From: Petrimonas mucosa
GTDB taxonomy: Bacteria; Bacteroidota; Bacteroidia; Bacteroidales; Dysgonomonadaceae
Reading direction: 5' to 3'
Assembly: GCF_900095795.1 (NCBI RefSeq)
Contig: NZ_LT608328.1
Location: 3,217,001-3,281,000, forward strand
Length of the DNA stretch: 64,000 nt
The position numbers were made by a program, and so were the translations under genes. How positions within the stretch are numbered: position 1 is the first letter of the stretch; each line of letters opens with the position of its first letter. Below the pieces are notes generated by a model. It ran no database searches, was not told where the DNA came from, and saw only the letters and a list, made by a program, of their open reading frames with translations. Shown one piece after another: positions 1 through 13,360 of the stretch.

Positions 1-3733
<3,733 letters not shown>

Positions 3734-5902
3734 ATGAAAATCCTTATCATAGCCAACCGACTTCCCGTAAAAATTGAGAGAACCGATGACTCCTTTATCG
3801 TAAAACGGAGTGAAGGGGGACTGGCCACCGGGTTGGGTTCACTGGAAATTGATGCAGAAATGCACTGGGTAGGATGGCCCGGAATCCATGTCGAGAACGA
3901 AGATGAGAAGCGGGAGATCACCGAAAAGCTGGCCGCATTGAATTACCATCCGGTCTTTCTCACCGGAGAGGAGATCGAGACATACTACGAGGGGTACAGC
4001 AACAGCACCATCTGGCCATTGTGTCACTACTTCTTCTCATATGTCCAGTACAAGGCGGAGTATTGGGAAGCATACCGGAGGGTGAACGGGCTCTTTTGTG
4101 AGGAGGCACTGAACTTCATCGACGACAATGATATTGTCTGGATACATGATTACCAGTTGATGCTGCTGCCGAAGAAGATTCGCGACAACAGACCCAACGT
4201 GATGATCGGCTATTTTCACCATATCCCCTTTCCTTCCTACGAACTTTTCCGGGTACTTCCGGAGCGGGAAGAGGTGCTGAAGGGCCTGCTGGGGGCCGAT
4301 CTGATCGGATTCCATACGCACGACTACATGCGTCACTTCATCAGTGCCGTCTACCGGGTGCTCGACCTGAACTGCAACCTCGATGAGATCTGCCTGCAAG
4401 ACCGAATCGTACATGTGGATGCATTTCCGATGGGCATAAACTATGAGCAGTACCATCAGGCCACTTCCCTGCCGGAGGTGAAAAAGATATCGAAGCGGCT
4501 GATCGAGGAGCTGGGAGACCAGACCATCATATTGTCGGTCGACCGGCTCGACTACAGCAAGGGGATCCTCCACCGGCTTGAAGGCTTTGCCAACTTTCTT
4601 GAAAACCATCCCGAGTACCACAAAAAGGTATCGCTCGCCATGATCGTTGTCCCCTCGCGCGACGCCGTTGAGCGGTATGCCGACCTGAAAACCCAGATTG
4701 ACCAGTCGATCGGCAAGATAAACGGAATCTACTCCACCCTTGGGTGGACCCCTGTCTACTATTTCTACCAAAGTTTCCCTTTCAATGAACTGGTCGCCCT
4801 CTACGACATTGCCGACATCGCCCTGGTAACGCCGCTGCGCGACGGAATGAACCTGGTGGCCAAAGAGTATCTTGCCACCAAAAACCGGAAACCGGGAGTA
4901 CTGATACTGAGTGAAATGGCAGGAGCAGCCAATGAGTTGACCGATGCCATCATCATCAATCCCAACGATACGCAGGAGATCGAATCGGCACTGCTGCAGG
5001 CATTGACCATGCCCGGAAAGGAGCAGCGGCTCCGGCTCCGCAACATGCAGAAACGGATATCTACACAGACCGTAAGGAAGTGGGCCAACGATTTTATAGC
5101 GGAACTCCTCCACATCAACAGGCAAAACAACGAGATCTTCCAGAAGATTGTAGGTGAACAACAACTCTCCCAGATAAAGGAGAGATATGACCAGGCTACC
5201 GCAAGATTGATCCTGCTCGATTATGACGGCACCCTGTCGCCCTTCACAAAAAGACCGGAAGAGGCACTCCCTTCCGGCAAATTGTTACATTTATTAAAGA
5301 GGATGACGGCCGACAAGAAAAACAAGGTGGTGATCAACAGCGGGAGAAACCGTCAAGTACTTGACAAATGGTTCAGGGGTATCGACCTCGACTTCGCGGC
5401 CGAACACGGTGCTTTTTTCAAGGAGAACAACAGATGGTACAGAAATGTACAGGAGAAGATAACCTGGGATGAAGAGATTCTCGGGATATTGGAACACACC
5501 ATCGATAAAACTCCACGATCCTATCTGGAGATCAAGGAATCCACCCTGGTCTGGCATTACCGGAACGTGGATGTCTGGCTGGCAGAACTGCGTGAGAAAC
5601 AGCTGATAAACGCCTTGATGGGACCGGCTTCACGGCTGAACCTGCAGATCGTTCCCGGGAACAAGATTGTGGAGATCAAGCCGCCGGAAACCAACAAGGG
5701 GAGTGAAGTAAAACGGCTGCTGGAAAAAGGGAACTACGATTTCATCCTTGCCATCGGCGACGACACCACCGACGAGGAGATGTTCAGGGCCCTTCCTCCC
5801 GACGGGATAAGCGTTAAAGTGGGAAGTTTCTCACCCACGGCCAAATACCGGATTCCGGTTCAATCCTCGGTAATACCTTTTTTTGAAAACCTGATTAAAT
5901 AA
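3734..5902 (+). CDS. otsAB: bifunctional trehalose-6-phosphate synthase/phosphatase
   Basis: A 722-residue fusion making trehalose from UDP-glucose and glucose-6-phosphate. The N-terminal GT20 synthase (about residues 1-460) starts with the typical LIIANRLPVKIER and contains WIHDYQLMLLP near residue 140 and VDRLDYSKG near 270. The C-terminal part is a HAD-type phosphatase: DYDGT at 496-500 holds the nucleophilic Asp, and GDDTTDEEMF near the end is the metal-binding HAD motif. The start at 3734 was chosen because the family's N-terminal strand begins right there; a longer frame from 3623 is unlikely. The MscS gene follows after 24 bases on the same strand and a GH15 hydrolase converges, suggesting an osmoprotection block. 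Fused synthase/phosphatase forms are known in Bacteroidota. Confidence 0.95.
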   Translation: MKILIIANRLPVKIERTDDSFIVKRSEGGLATGLGSLEIDAEMHWVGWPGIHVENEDEKREITEKLAALNYHPVFLTGEEIETYYEGYSNSTIWPLCHYFFSYVQYKAEYWEAYRRVNGLFCEEALNFIDDNDIVWIHDYQLMLLPKKIRDNRPNVMIGYFHHIPFPSYELFRVLPEREEVLKGLLGADLIGFHTHDYMRHFISAVYRVLDLNCNLDEICLQDRIVHVDAFPMGINYEQYHQATSLPEVKKISKRLIEELGDQTIILSVDRLDYSKGILHRLEGFANFLENHPEYHKKVSLAMIVVPSRDAVERYADLKTQIDQSIGKINGIYSTLGWTPVYYFYQSFPFNELVALYDIADIALVTPLRDGMNLVAKEYLATKNRKPGVLILSEMAGAANELTDAIIINPNDTQEIESALLQALTMPGKEQRLRLRNMQKRISTQTVRKWANDFIAELLHINRQNNEIFQKIVGEQQLSQIKERYDQATARLILLDYDGTLSPFTKRPEEALPSGKLLHLLKRMTADKKNKVVINSGRNRQVLDKWFRGIDLDFAAEHGAFFKENNRWYRNVQEKITWDEEILGILEHTIDKTPRSYLEIKESTLVWHYRNVDVWLAELREKQLINALMGPASRLNLQIVPGNKIVEIKPPETNKGSEVKRLLEKGNYDFILAIGDDTTDEEMFRALPPDGISVKVGSFSPTAKYRIPVQSSVIPFFENLIK

Positions 5903-5926
5903 GTAACTGTTTTGATCTTTTATCAA

Positions 5927-7015
5927 ATGAATAATGTAACTGACCTGATAACAGAAAACAGGTGGCAACACCTCTTTGTTTTGCTTATCTTCATCGTCCT
6001 GTTTGTTTTGCTCACATTAGCATCCAACATCATCTTCAAAAAATTGCGCAATCGTGCATTGAGGAGCAAAAGTCTGATCGATGATTTTATCGTACGGCTT
6101 TTTAAAGTTCCATCCGTCTGGATCACTTTTTCCATTCTGCTCAATCTTTTCAATTCGTTTCTAGATAAAAGCAGCCGGATCTACGGCATCATGCAGAAAG
6201 CAGGCCAGATATTGCTGATTCTCTCCATCGGATGGCTGGTAGTCCAGGCAGTCCGTGCCATATTCCGCTATTTTCAGAACAAACTCGATGTCAATCAGCC
6301 CGACAACCTGATTGCACGCAGGCGACTCACCCAGCTGAACATGATTGAGAAAGTACTTATCGTAACCGCAGTGATCGTTTTCACCGGTATCGCACTGATG
6401 AGTTTCGAAACCGTGAAAGGACTGGGAATGAGCTTATTGGCCTCGGCCGGCGTATTAGGAATCGTGGTAGGGCTGGCAGCACAGCGGAGTGTCGGACAGA
6501 TCTTGTCGGGTGTGCAAATAGCCATAACACAACCCATCCGGCTGGACGATGTGGTGGTTATTGAAGGTGAATGGGGACGGATCGAAGAGATAAACATCAC
6601 CTATGCGGTCGTAAAGATCTGGGACGAGAGGCGACTCATCGTCCCCATCGATTATTTTCTGAATAATCCCATACAAAACTGGACAAGAACCAGCTCCAAC
6701 ATTCTGGGAACGGTATTCCTGTATGTTTCTTACGACCTGCCGCTGGATCCGCTCCGGGAAAAACTTGCCGCCATAGTGAAGAGCGATCCCAACTGGGACG
6801 GGCGGGTGCAAAACATCCAGGTCACCGACAGCAAACAGTGGTACAAAGAGATCCGTGTGCTGGTAAGCAGCGAGAACTCCTCAAAAAACTGGAATTTACG
6901 CGTGTCGGTCCGCGAGAAGCTTATCGATTTTATCAACGAGAATTATCCGGGATCGTTCGCAAGGATTTCCACAACAGGTGAAGCGAAACAGCGACACACT
7001 GCTACGGGCGGATAA
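5927..7015 (+). CDS. MscS-family mechanosensitive ion channel
   Basis: A 362-residue inner-membrane channel that likely opens under membrane tension to release solutes on hypo-osmotic shock. Hydrophobic segments lie near residues 15-35, 65-80, 95-120 and 140-160. The Gly/Ala-rich pore helix follows (LLASAGVLGIVVGLAAQ, about 167-190), then the beta domain with DDVVVIEGEWGRIEEI and NPIQNWTR. ATG 5927 is preferred over an in-frame TTG at 5912. It lies 24 bases after the trehalose synthase gene, presumably in one transcript, which pairs osmolyte synthesis with an emergency release valve. Its last 14 bases overlap the 3' end of the convergent GH15 gene. Confidence 0.92.
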   Translation: MNNVTDLITENRWQHLFVLLIFIVLFVLLTLASNIIFKKLRNRALRSKSLIDDFIVRLFKVPSVWITFSILLNLFNSFLDKSSRIYGIMQKAGQILLILSIGWLVVQAVRAIFRYFQNKLDVNQPDNLIARRRLTQLNMIEKVLIVTAVIVFTGIALMSFETVKGLGMSLLASAGVLGIVVGLAAQRSVGQILSGVQIAITQPIRLDDVVVIEGEWGRIEEINITYAVVKIWDERRLIVPIDYFLNNPIQNWTRTSSNILGTVFLYVSYDLPLDPLREKLAAIVKSDPNWDGRVQNIQVTDSKQWYKEIRVLVSSENSSKNWNLRVSVREKLIDFINENYPGSFARISTTGEAKQRHTATGG

Positions 7016-8795
7016 ATTTCGACAACTCCTTCTCTTCCGAGAAGAGCGTAGCCGTGTTGATAAAGGCGAGGTGGGAATATGCCTGTGGAAAATTGCCGAG
7101 CTGACGTCGGGTCTCAAAATCGAGATCCTCGCTATAGAGCCCCACATGATTGGCACAGGTAATCATCGATTCGAAAATCTCCCGCGCCTGCTCCTCCTCT
7201 CCGATCACAAAAAGCGCCTCGATCAGCCAGAATGTACAGATGGTGAACGACGAGGCCGGTCTGCCGAAATCGTCTTCCGATTTATAGCGGTACATCAACC
7301 CGTTATGAAAGAGGTGCTCCTTGATCGCTTTCACTGTTTTCACATAACGCTCATCCCGGGCATCAATAAAATCGTAAAACTGCATCAGCAGAAGTGAGGA
7401 GTCGTGATCACCATTCTCGTAGGCCTGTGTAAAAGTTTGCAACTCCTCGTTCCACCCCTTTTCATGCACCTCCGCCTTGATGACGTCGGCCTCTCTCCTC
7501 CACAATTCGGCATAACGATCCTTATGCAGCAACTCCGCAATCAGCGAAGCTCTGTCGAGTGCCACCCAGCTCATCACCTTGGAGAAGACAAAGTTCAATT
7601 CGCGCGTCCGGAACTCCCAAATGCTCTGATCGGGCGAACGCCACGATTTCATCACCATCCGCACCATGTTTCTGACCATCTCCCAAATCTCCTCCACCTC
7701 ATCCAGTGTACCGGGAAAATAGAGATAGTACTTGTAGATCACATCCATCAGGTATCCCAGCGAGTCGTTCTGCAACTGGTTGTAGGCTGCATTTCCAATC
7801 CGCACGGGATAGGAGTTTTCATATCCCGACAGGTGAGTCAGCACCTGCTCGGTCAACTCCCGTTCACCCCTGATACCGTACATGATCTGGAATGTATCAT
7901 CCCGCGATTTCAGGATACGCTTGATAAAACCGATAAACCGTTCGGCCGTACCCCGGTGCCTCATGTGCAGCAACGTATCGATCGACATCGAGGCATCACG
8001 CAGCCAGCAGAAGCGGTAATCCCAGTTACGGGTCTCCCCGATGCTTTCTGGCAGGCTGGTGGTGAGGGCAGCCAGCATAGCCCCCGAATATTGGTACGCC
8101 ATCAGTTTCAATACCAGCATGCTGCGGTTGATCAAATCCCCGTACTGCTTGTATTGACGCGACCGGTTGATCCAGTTGAGCCAGTACACCTTTGTCCGTT
8201 CATACTCGAGCAGCACCCGGTTCAGGTCTACAGCAATCAGTTTCTGGTTGTACGATAACAGGAAGAAGTGGTGATCGGTCAGTACCATCTCCTCACCGTT
8301 CAGGATCGTATTGAAATCGACGCTCGAGTAGAGATATATCTTATCTTCGGGGTCGACGACAGACGATGTTCTTATGTAGTTGGGGGTAACGGTATGGAGA
8401 GCCTCCTCCCCCGCATAATTCATTTTCGGATCATAGAGGATGCGCACCCTGGGTCTCCCGCGCACCACCCGAAGGTACCGGTGCACTTCCGGCGGCAGAT
8501 AGTACTTCTGTTCACTTGTTCTGTACCGGGGCATATAGTCCATCACGACAAACTCCCCTTCCACAGATTCAAACCGGGTGACGAGGATATTGGTGTTCCC
8601 CAGGTAGGATTGGGTTACACGATACTCTTCAGAAACCTGAAAAGCGAAACAGCCCCCTTTCTCCTCGTCGAGCAACCGGGTAAAAACCGAAGGTGAATCG
8701 AAGTCTGGCAGACAGAGCCAGTCGATACTCCCCGTTCTGGAAACCAGCGCCGCAGTCCGGCAATTCCCTATGACTCCGTAGTCCAGATTCTTCAT
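7002..8795 (-). CDS. glycoside hydrolase family 15 protein (glucoamylase/trehalase-like)
   Basis: A 597-residue cytoplasmic protein with the GH15 layout: an N-terminal beta-sandwich beginning DYGVIGNCRTAALVSRTGS, then an (alpha/alpha)6 barrel. The conserved ETRNWDYRFCWLRDA motif is near residues 251-266, and a C-terminal acidic motif (GLYSEDLD) near 552-559 sits where the catalytic base is expected. No signal peptide is visible. GH15 includes glucoamylases, glucodextranases and trehalases. The neighbouring trehalose synthase makes trehalose a reasonable substrate, but this is inference from context; glucan or maltodextrin hydrolysis is the alternative. It converges on the MscS gene with a 14-base overlap and has its own promoter at 8825-8853. 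Confidence 0.9.
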   Translation of the reverse strand: MKNLDYGVIGNCRTAALVSRTGSIDWLCLPDFDSPSVFTRLLDEEKGGCFAFQVSEEYRVTQSYLGNTNILVTRFESVEGEFVVMDYMPRYRTSEQKYYLPPEVHRYLRVVRGRPRVRILYDPKMNYAGEEALHTVTPNYIRTSSVVDPEDKIYLYSSVDFNTILNGEEMVLTDHHFFLLSYNQKLIAVDLNRVLLEYERTKVYWLNWINRSRQYKQYGDLINRSMLVLKLMAYQYSGAMLAALTTSLPESIGETRNWDYRFCWLRDASMSIDTLLHMRHRGTAERFIGFIKRILKSRDDTFQIMYGIRGERELTEQVLTHLSGYENSYPVRIGNAAYNQLQNDSLGYLMDVIYKYYLYFPGTLDEVEEIWEMVRNMVRMVMKSWRSPDQSIWEFRTRELNFVFSKVMSWVALDRASLIAELLHKDRYAELWRREADVIKAEVHEKGWNEELQTFTQAYENGDHDSSLLLMQFYDFIDARDERYVKTVKAIKEHLFHNGLMYRYKSEDDFGRPASSFTICTFWLIEALFVIGEEEQAREIFESMITCANHVGLYSEDLDFETRRQLGNFPQAYSHLAFINTATLFSEEKELSKFIRP

Positions 8796-8824
8796 CTCAT
8801 CCTTTTTTAAGTTGATAACTGAGA

Positions 8825-8853
8825 CAAAGATAAGAAATTTACCTCTCGGTCAA
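8825..8853 (-). promoter_or_regulatory. promoter of the GH15 gene
   Basis: On the reverse strand a TATCTTTG (-7 type, 8825-8832) is preceded after 18 bases by TTG (8851-8853). This matches the Bacteroidota sigma-ABfr layout. It ends about 30 bases before the GH15 ATG and overlaps the last codons of the upstream asparaginase gene, so GH15 can be expressed separately from it. Confidence 0.6.
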
Positions 8854-9879
8854 CTCTCCCCTCAACGATACGGTCATCAACTCCCTCACCTGGTCGGGAC
8901 TCCTGCCGTTCCCCTGCAGAATCATCAATTTTGCCAATGCCGCCTCGGTAGTGATATCGTGTCCGGAAACAACACCCAGTTTCTCCAAATGCTGTCCCGT
9001 CTCATACCGGTGCATCTCCACACTCCCGTAAAGGCATTGCGTCACATTGACTATCACTATCCCCTTGTCGATCGCCTCCTGCAACGCATCAATAAACCAG
9101 CGATCAGTTGGTGCATTCCCCAGACCGTAGGTCTCCAGCACCACCCCCCGCAGACCGGGAACCGACAGGAGCGATTTCACCACATGTTCCTGAATGCCGG
9201 GAAAAAGTTTCAGAACGGCCACATTGTTGTCGAGCCGGGAGTTGATGACGACCGGCTTGCTGTAATCGGGCTGTAAAATGAACTTGTCGTGATAACGGAT
9301 ACCCACCCCCGCTTCTGCCAGATAGGGATAATTGGGACTGTTGAAGGCGCTGAAATTCTCCGAGTTTACCTTGGTCGTCCGGTTCCCTCGCATCAGCAGG
9401 TTCTGCATATAGATACAGAGCTCCGGTACTACGGGTCTTCCATCCTTGTCCTTGTCGGCCGCAATCTCGAGTGCGGTGATCAGATTCTCCTTCCCATCGG
9501 TACGAAGCTTGCCGATTGGCAACTGCGATCCGGTGAAAATTATTGGTTTGGTCAGGTTCTCGAACATCAGGCTCATGACCGATGCCGTGTATGCCATCGT
9601 ATCGGTACCGTGAAGAATGACAAAACCGTCGTACCCGTCGTAGTTCTCCTCCACCACCCTGGCAATATCCTGCCACTTCCTGGGGCCAACCTCCGACGAG
9701 TCGAAGGGAGGATCAAACAGATAGGCGTCAACATTGAAGTGCAGACGCCTCATCTCCGGCACGTTCGATTTCAGGTGACTGAAATTGAACGCCTCCAAGG
9801 CACCGGTCTCCAGATTTTCAACCATCCCGATGGTCCCACCGGTATAGATAAGTAAAACTCGTGCATTTTTGTCAATCAT
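8839..9879 (-). CDS. ansA: type I (cytoplasmic) L-asparaginase
   Basis: A 346-residue enzyme hydrolysing L-asparagine to aspartate and ammonia. The first catalytic motif, IYTGGTIGM (residues 11-19, Thr16), and the second, HGTDTMAYTAS (90-100, Thr92-Asp93), are both intact. The N-terminus has no signal peptide, which fits the cytoplasmic type I class. The frame extends upstream to 9966, but the extra residues are low-complexity and hydrophobic and unlike the family; the ATG at 9879 puts the first strand directly before the catalytic Thr loop. A promoter-like element lies at 9897-9904. Confidence 0.94.
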   Translation of the reverse strand: MIDKNARVLLIYTGGTIGMVENLETGALEAFNFSHLKSNVPEMRRLHFNVDAYLFDPPFDSSEVGPRKWQDIARVVEENYDGYDGFVILHGTDTMAYTASVMSLMFENLTKPIIFTGSQLPIGKLRTDGKENLITALEIAADKDKDGRPVVPELCIYMQNLLMRGNRTTKVNSENFSAFNSPNYPYLAEAGVGIRYHDKFILQPDYSKPVVINSRLDNNVAVLKLFPGIQEHVVKSLLSVPGLRGVVLETYGLGNAPTDRWFIDALQEAIDKGIVIVNVTQCLYGSVEMHRYETGQHLEKLGVVSGHDITTEAALAKLMILQGNGRSPDQVRELMTVSLRGELTER

Positions 9880-9896
9880 CAGCAACAATTTTACCG

Positions 9897-9904
9897 CAAA
9901 TTTA
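9897..9904 (-). promoter_or_regulatory. -7 promoter element upstream of ansA
   Basis: Reverse-strand TAAATTTG matches TAnnTTTG, about 18 bases before the asparaginase ATG. No TTTG was found at the expected -33 spacing, so this is a weak call. Confidence 0.35.
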
Positions 9905-10051
9905 GAAAACAAAATAACAATTTGCCATAACAAAATGACTTTTTTTAAAAAGAACAAAAGGATCAATTCCGTTGTTTACCATATTACTTAACCTCCGCAA
10001 GCATCCGCTATCGGAACTTGTGCTAAAACAAACAAATAGATATTCAACATT

Positions 10052-10471
10052 ATGATTCACTCTATCAAGACTGTCTGGAAAGAGAACAACATTTTTGAAA
10101 CCGATGTCGACGGACACAACGTGGTAATCGACCTGGCAGAAGATGCCGGCGGCAACAATGCCGGACCCCGTCCCAAGAAACTGCTGCTGGTAGCCGCGGC
10201 AGGCTGTACCGGACTCGATGTGGTGGAGATCCTGAAAAAGATGCGTATCGACATCAGGGGATTCAACGTCCAGATCGAATCGGAGATGACCGAGGAGCAC
10301 CCCAAACAGTATACCAGCCTGAAAGTGGTCTACGAATTCGAAGGCGAGAACCTGCCGAAGGAGAAGGTGGAGCGTGCATGCAGGTTGTCGTTCGAAAACT
10401 ATTGCGGTGTACTGGCCATGTACAAGAAAGCAGTTCCGGTCACCTACGAGGTAAAAATCAGGAATCTGTAA
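10052..10471 (+). CDS. OsmC/Ohr-family protein
   Basis: A 139-residue OsmC-fold protein of the family of thiol-dependent hydroperoxide reductases. Cys52 (AAAGCTGLD) and Cys118 (ENYCGVL) sit at the two positions of the reactive cysteine pair; a third cysteine is at 110. The length is normal for the family. It starts at the only sensible ATG and stands alone between the divergent asparaginase gene and phosphoglycerate kinase, which has its own promoter downstream. A role in peroxide or osmotic stress is inferred from the family; some short members of this subgroup have no tested activity. Confidence 0.88.
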   Translation: MIHSIKTVWKENNIFETDVDGHNVVIDLAEDAGGNNAGPRPKKLLLVAAAGCTGLDVVEILKKMRIDIRGFNVQIESEMTEEHPKQYTSLKVVYEFEGENLPKEKVERACRLSFENYCGVLAMYKKAVPVTYEVKIRNL

Positions 10472-10510
10472 TTTTTTTGGATAATTAAAGAAAAAAATCT
10501 CTATTTTCCC

Positions 10511-10518
10511 TATCTTTG
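10511..10518 (+). promoter_or_regulatory. -7 promoter element upstream of pgk
   Basis: TATCTTTG matches TAnnTTTG, about 64 bases before the pgk ATG, which would leave a leader of about 55 bases. No well-placed TTTG at -33 is visible. Confidence 0.5.
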
Positions 10519-10582
10519 TGGTTCAATTAGAAAAAGATTGTTTATACGTTCCGATAAAATATTTCTCATAAAATAAAAGATT

Positions 10583-11842
10583 ATGCAAACCATTGACACA
10601 TTCAATTTCGCCGGCAAAAAGGCATTCGTTCGCGTGGACTTCAACGTTCCGCTCGATGAAAACTTCACGATTACTGACGACACCCGTATCCGGGCCGCAG
10701 CTCCCACGCTGAAGAAAATTCTCAAGGATGGCGGGAGCGTGATAATCGGCTCACACCTGGGCCGACCGAAAGGGCCAACCGGTAAATATTCGTTGAAACA
10801 TATCCTGGCCCGGGTTTCAGAGTTACTGGGTGTGGATGTTCAGTTTGCCGACGATTGCATTGGAGAGGAGACCGCAGCCAAAGCTGCCGCATTGCGTCCG
10901 GGAGAGGCTCTATTGCTCGAAAATCTTCGCTTCTATGCCGAGGAGGAGGGCAAACCCCGTCTGCCTGAAACTGCAACCGAAGAGGAGGTGGCTGCCGCAA
11001 AAAGAGCGGTTAAGGAGTCACAAAAAGAGTTTACCAAGAAACTGGCCTCTTATGCCGATGTCTATGTGAACGACGCATTTGGCACCGCTCACCGGGCACA
11101 TGCCTCCACAGCCCTTATTGCCGACTACTTCGACGCCGGCAACAAAATGTTCGGCTACCTGATGCAGAATGAGGTTAATGCAGTGGAGAAAGTGATGTCG
11201 GACACGGAAAGACCCTTCACCGCCATTATGGGAGGATCAAAAGTCTCCACCAAGATCGATCTCATCAAAAATCTGCTCGACAAGGTAGACAACCTGATCC
11301 TTGCCGGTGGCATGACCTATACCTTTACAAAGGCGAGTGGCGGAAAAATCGGCGCCTCCATCGTTGAAAACGACAAACTTGAGCTGGCCAACGAAATCGT
11401 TGAGCTGGCCAAACAGAAAGGGGTAAACCTGGTACTGGCTACCGATGCCAAGATTGCCGACAGCTTCAGCAACGATGCAAAAACTGGCTTTGCATCCGTA
11501 AAGGAGATTCCCGACGGTTGGGAAGGTCTCGATATCGGTCCCGAGACCGAAAAAGCATTTGCCGAAGTGATCAAGAACTCCAAGACCATTTTATGGAATG
11601 GTCCCGTGGGCGTATTTGAATTTGACAATTTCGACAAAGGCTCACGCGCAGTGGCTGATGCCATCGTGGAGGCTACTCAAAAAGGAGCTTTCTCCCTTAT
11701 AGGAGGAGGCGATTCAGTGGCCTGCATCAACAAGTTCGGCCTGGCAGGAGGCGTCTCCTATGTCTCTACCGGTGGTGGTGCACTGCTCGAGATGATCGAA
11801 GGGAAAGTACTCCCCGGAATCAAGGCGATAAGAGGTTACTGA
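10583..11842 (+). CDS. pgk: phosphoglycerate kinase
   Basis: A 419-residue glycolytic enzyme that transfers phosphate between 1,3-bisphosphoglycerate and ADP. The N-terminal [10 protein letters not shown] motif, the substrate-binding [21 protein letters not shown], and the C-terminal [13 protein letters not shown] and [13 protein letters not shown] motifs are all present. Full length and intact. It is preceded by a TAnnTTTG element and closed by a strong terminator at 11868-11898, so it is probably a single-gene transcript. Confidence 0.98.
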   Translation: MQTIDTFNFAGKKAFVRVDFNVPLDENFTITDDTRIRAAAPTLKKILKDGGSVIIGSHLGRPKGPTGKYSLKHILARVSELLGVDVQFADDCIGEETAAKAAALRPGEALLLENLRFYAEEEGKPRLPETATEEEVAAAKRAVKESQKEFTKKLASYADVYVNDAFGTAHRAHASTALIADYFDAGNKMFGYLMQNEVNAVEKVMSDTERPFTAIMGGSKVSTKIDLIKNLLDKVDNLILAGGMTYTFTKASGGKIGASIVENDKLELANEIVELAKQKGVNLVLATDAKIADSFSNDAKTGFASVKEIPDGWEGLDIGPETEKAFAEVIKNSKTILWNGPVGVFEFDNFDKGSRAVADAIVEATQKGAFSLIGGGDSVACINKFGLAGGVSYVSTGGGALLEMIEGKVLPGIKAIRGY

Positions 11843-11867
11843 CCAGACAAGCGCTGATGATATTGAC

Positions 11868-11898
11868 CGCACGGACAGATTGTCCGTGCGTTTTTTTT
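11868..11898 (+). terminator. rho-independent terminator of pgk
   Basis: A perfect 10-base-pair stem (11868-11877 with 11881-11890), three-base loop GAT, followed directly by eight T. It lies 25 bases after the pgk stop codon. Confidence 0.9.
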
Positions 11899-11908
11899 AT
11901 CCAGTTTC

Positions 11909-11938
11909 TTTGTTTTTCTAAATAAATGCTTAAGTTTG
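11909..11938 (+). promoter_or_regulatory. promoter of the DUF418 gene
   Basis: TTTG (11909-11912), an 18-base spacer and TAAGTTTG (11931-11938) fit the Bacteroidota promoter consensus well. The downstream ATG follows within about 20 bases, so the leader is very short. Confidence 0.6.
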
Positions 11939-11957
11939 CAAATTCATTTTAAAAATC

Positions 11958-13217
11958 ATGTCGTTCACTATGGAAATCTCGACTGTCAAGACAAGCCGTA
12001 TAGAAGTAGTAGATTCCCTGCGCGGTTTTGCAATAATGGCAATTCTATTGGTACATAATGTAGACCACTTCTTTTTTCCTGAATTTCCAGTTCAGACCTC
12101 CCCTTGGCTAAATCTGCTCGATCAGCTCACCGTGAAGACCATTTTCACCCTGTTCAGCGGAAAAACGTATGCCATCTTTACCATGCTTTTCGGATTTACC
12201 TTCTACATACAACATACCAACCAGAAGAAAAAAGGGAAGGATTTCGGATACCGCTTTCTGTGGCGGATGCTCCTGCTTGCCCTCTTTGCCGTCTTCAACT
12301 CGGCCTTCTTTCCTGCTGGCGACGTCCTGATGCTGTTTGTTTACGTTTCCCTTATTCTCTTTATCTGTCGAAACTGGTCTGATCGAGCTGTCCTGGCACT
12401 GATCATCATCCTGATGCTTCAGCCGGTTGAGTGGACCCATTATGTGCTGTCGCGCATCAATCCGGCCCATCAGCTGCCCGATTTCGGTGCGGTTTCGCTG
12501 CACCAACAGGTAGTTGAGACCACAAAGAACGGCTCCTTTTTCGACTTTCTCCGGGTCAACGTCACGGTCGGAATGAAGGTAAGCCTGATGTGGGCCCTGG
12601 GATCGGGCCGTTTCCTGCAGGCGGCCGGACTCTTCCTGCTGGGGTTCTATATCGGCAGGAAGCAACTCTTTATCAATACGCAGGAAAATCTGCAGATCTG
12701 GAGAAGAATCCTGCTGGTTTCATCCCTCTCCTTTATCCTCTTCTTCCTGATAAAAAGGATGCTGTTGCAGTCTGATCCCATGACACAGCAGACCGCCGGT
12801 CTCATCTTCGACATCTGGTACAAGCTGTCGCTCACTTTTGTATTGGTGGCCTCATTTGTATTGCTCTACGAAAAACGATTTTTCAGGGACCGGGTCTCGG
12901 GACTCCGTTTCTACGGAAAGATGAGCCTTACGAACTACGTCTCGCAGTCGCTCTTTGGCGCGCTGATCTATTTCCCGGTGGGATTGTATCTGGCACCATA
13001 CTGCGGACGGACATTCAGTCTGCTGATCGGGATTGCCATCTTCTCCTTTCAGATGATCTTCTCCCGCTTCTGGTTGAGCAAGCATAAACAGGGTCCCCTG
13101 GAGACAATCTGGCACAGATGGACCTGGATCAACTTCGGCAAGGGAGAAGAAGCAAGCGGATTACCGCTGACAGAGAGTCGATTGTCGCCCAAGGAGAGTT
13201 CAAAGGATCTCCAATAG
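11958..13217 (+). CDS. DUF418-family integral membrane protein
   Basis: A 419-residue polytopic protein. It starts with the conserved IEVVDSLRGFAIMAILLVHN (about residues 15-34) seen in DUF418/YeiB-like proteins, has several further hydrophobic segments, and ends in a DUF418-type region (YGKMSLTNYVSQSLFG, near residue 318) followed by TM helices. An ATG four codons downstream is an alternative start. The family resembles membrane acyltransferases and has no firmly assigned activity, so function is left open. It sits alone between pgk and pheT, each with separate promoter signals. Confidence 0.82.
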   Translation: MSFTMEISTVKTSRIEVVDSLRGFAIMAILLVHNVDHFFFPEFPVQTSPWLNLLDQLTVKTIFTLFSGKTYAIFTMLFGFTFYIQHTNQKKKGKDFGYRFLWRMLLLALFAVFNSAFFPAGDVLMLFVYVSLILFICRNWSDRAVLALIIILMLQPVEWTHYVLSRINPAHQLPDFGAVSLHQQVVETTKNGSFFDFLRVNVTVGMKVSLMWALGSGRFLQAAGLFLLGFYIGRKQLFINTQENLQIWRRILLVSSLSFILFFLIKRMLLQSDPMTQQTAGLIFDIWYKLSLTFVLVASFVLLYEKRFFRDRVSGLRFYGKMSLTNYVSQSLFGALIYFPVGLYLAPYCGRTFSLLIGIAIFSFQMIFSRFWLSKHKQGPLETIWHRWTWINFGKGEEASGLPLTESRLSPKESSKDLQ

Positions 13218-13296
13218 GGGCAGGAGAACATGCCAGAATCAGAAATCAAGATCTACAAAGTTTCAAATCTTTAGGGGAAGCTATCGTATTTTTTTG

Positions 13297-13304
13297 TAAT
13301 TTTG
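13297..13304 (+). promoter_or_regulatory. -7 promoter element upstream of pheT
   Basis: TAATTTTG matches TAnnTTTG, 56 bases before the pheT ATG. No clear -33 element. I see no T-box-like leader. Confidence 0.4.
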
Positions 13305-13360
13305 AACACTTTTTCAGAAGCAAAACCCTAGTACGGGTTGTCAAAACAAACGACGATAGA

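Noticed and set aside
4037-5164. 375-codon open frame opposite the trehalose synthase gene
   Set aside because: It lies fully inside a clear otsAB gene on the other strand, shows no domain-like pattern, and follows the codon periodicity of the real gene.
13118-13360. 81-codon N-terminal extension of PheT
   Set aside because: The frame overlaps the DUF418 gene and the extra sequence is unlike PheT; the ATG at 13361 begins the conserved family start.
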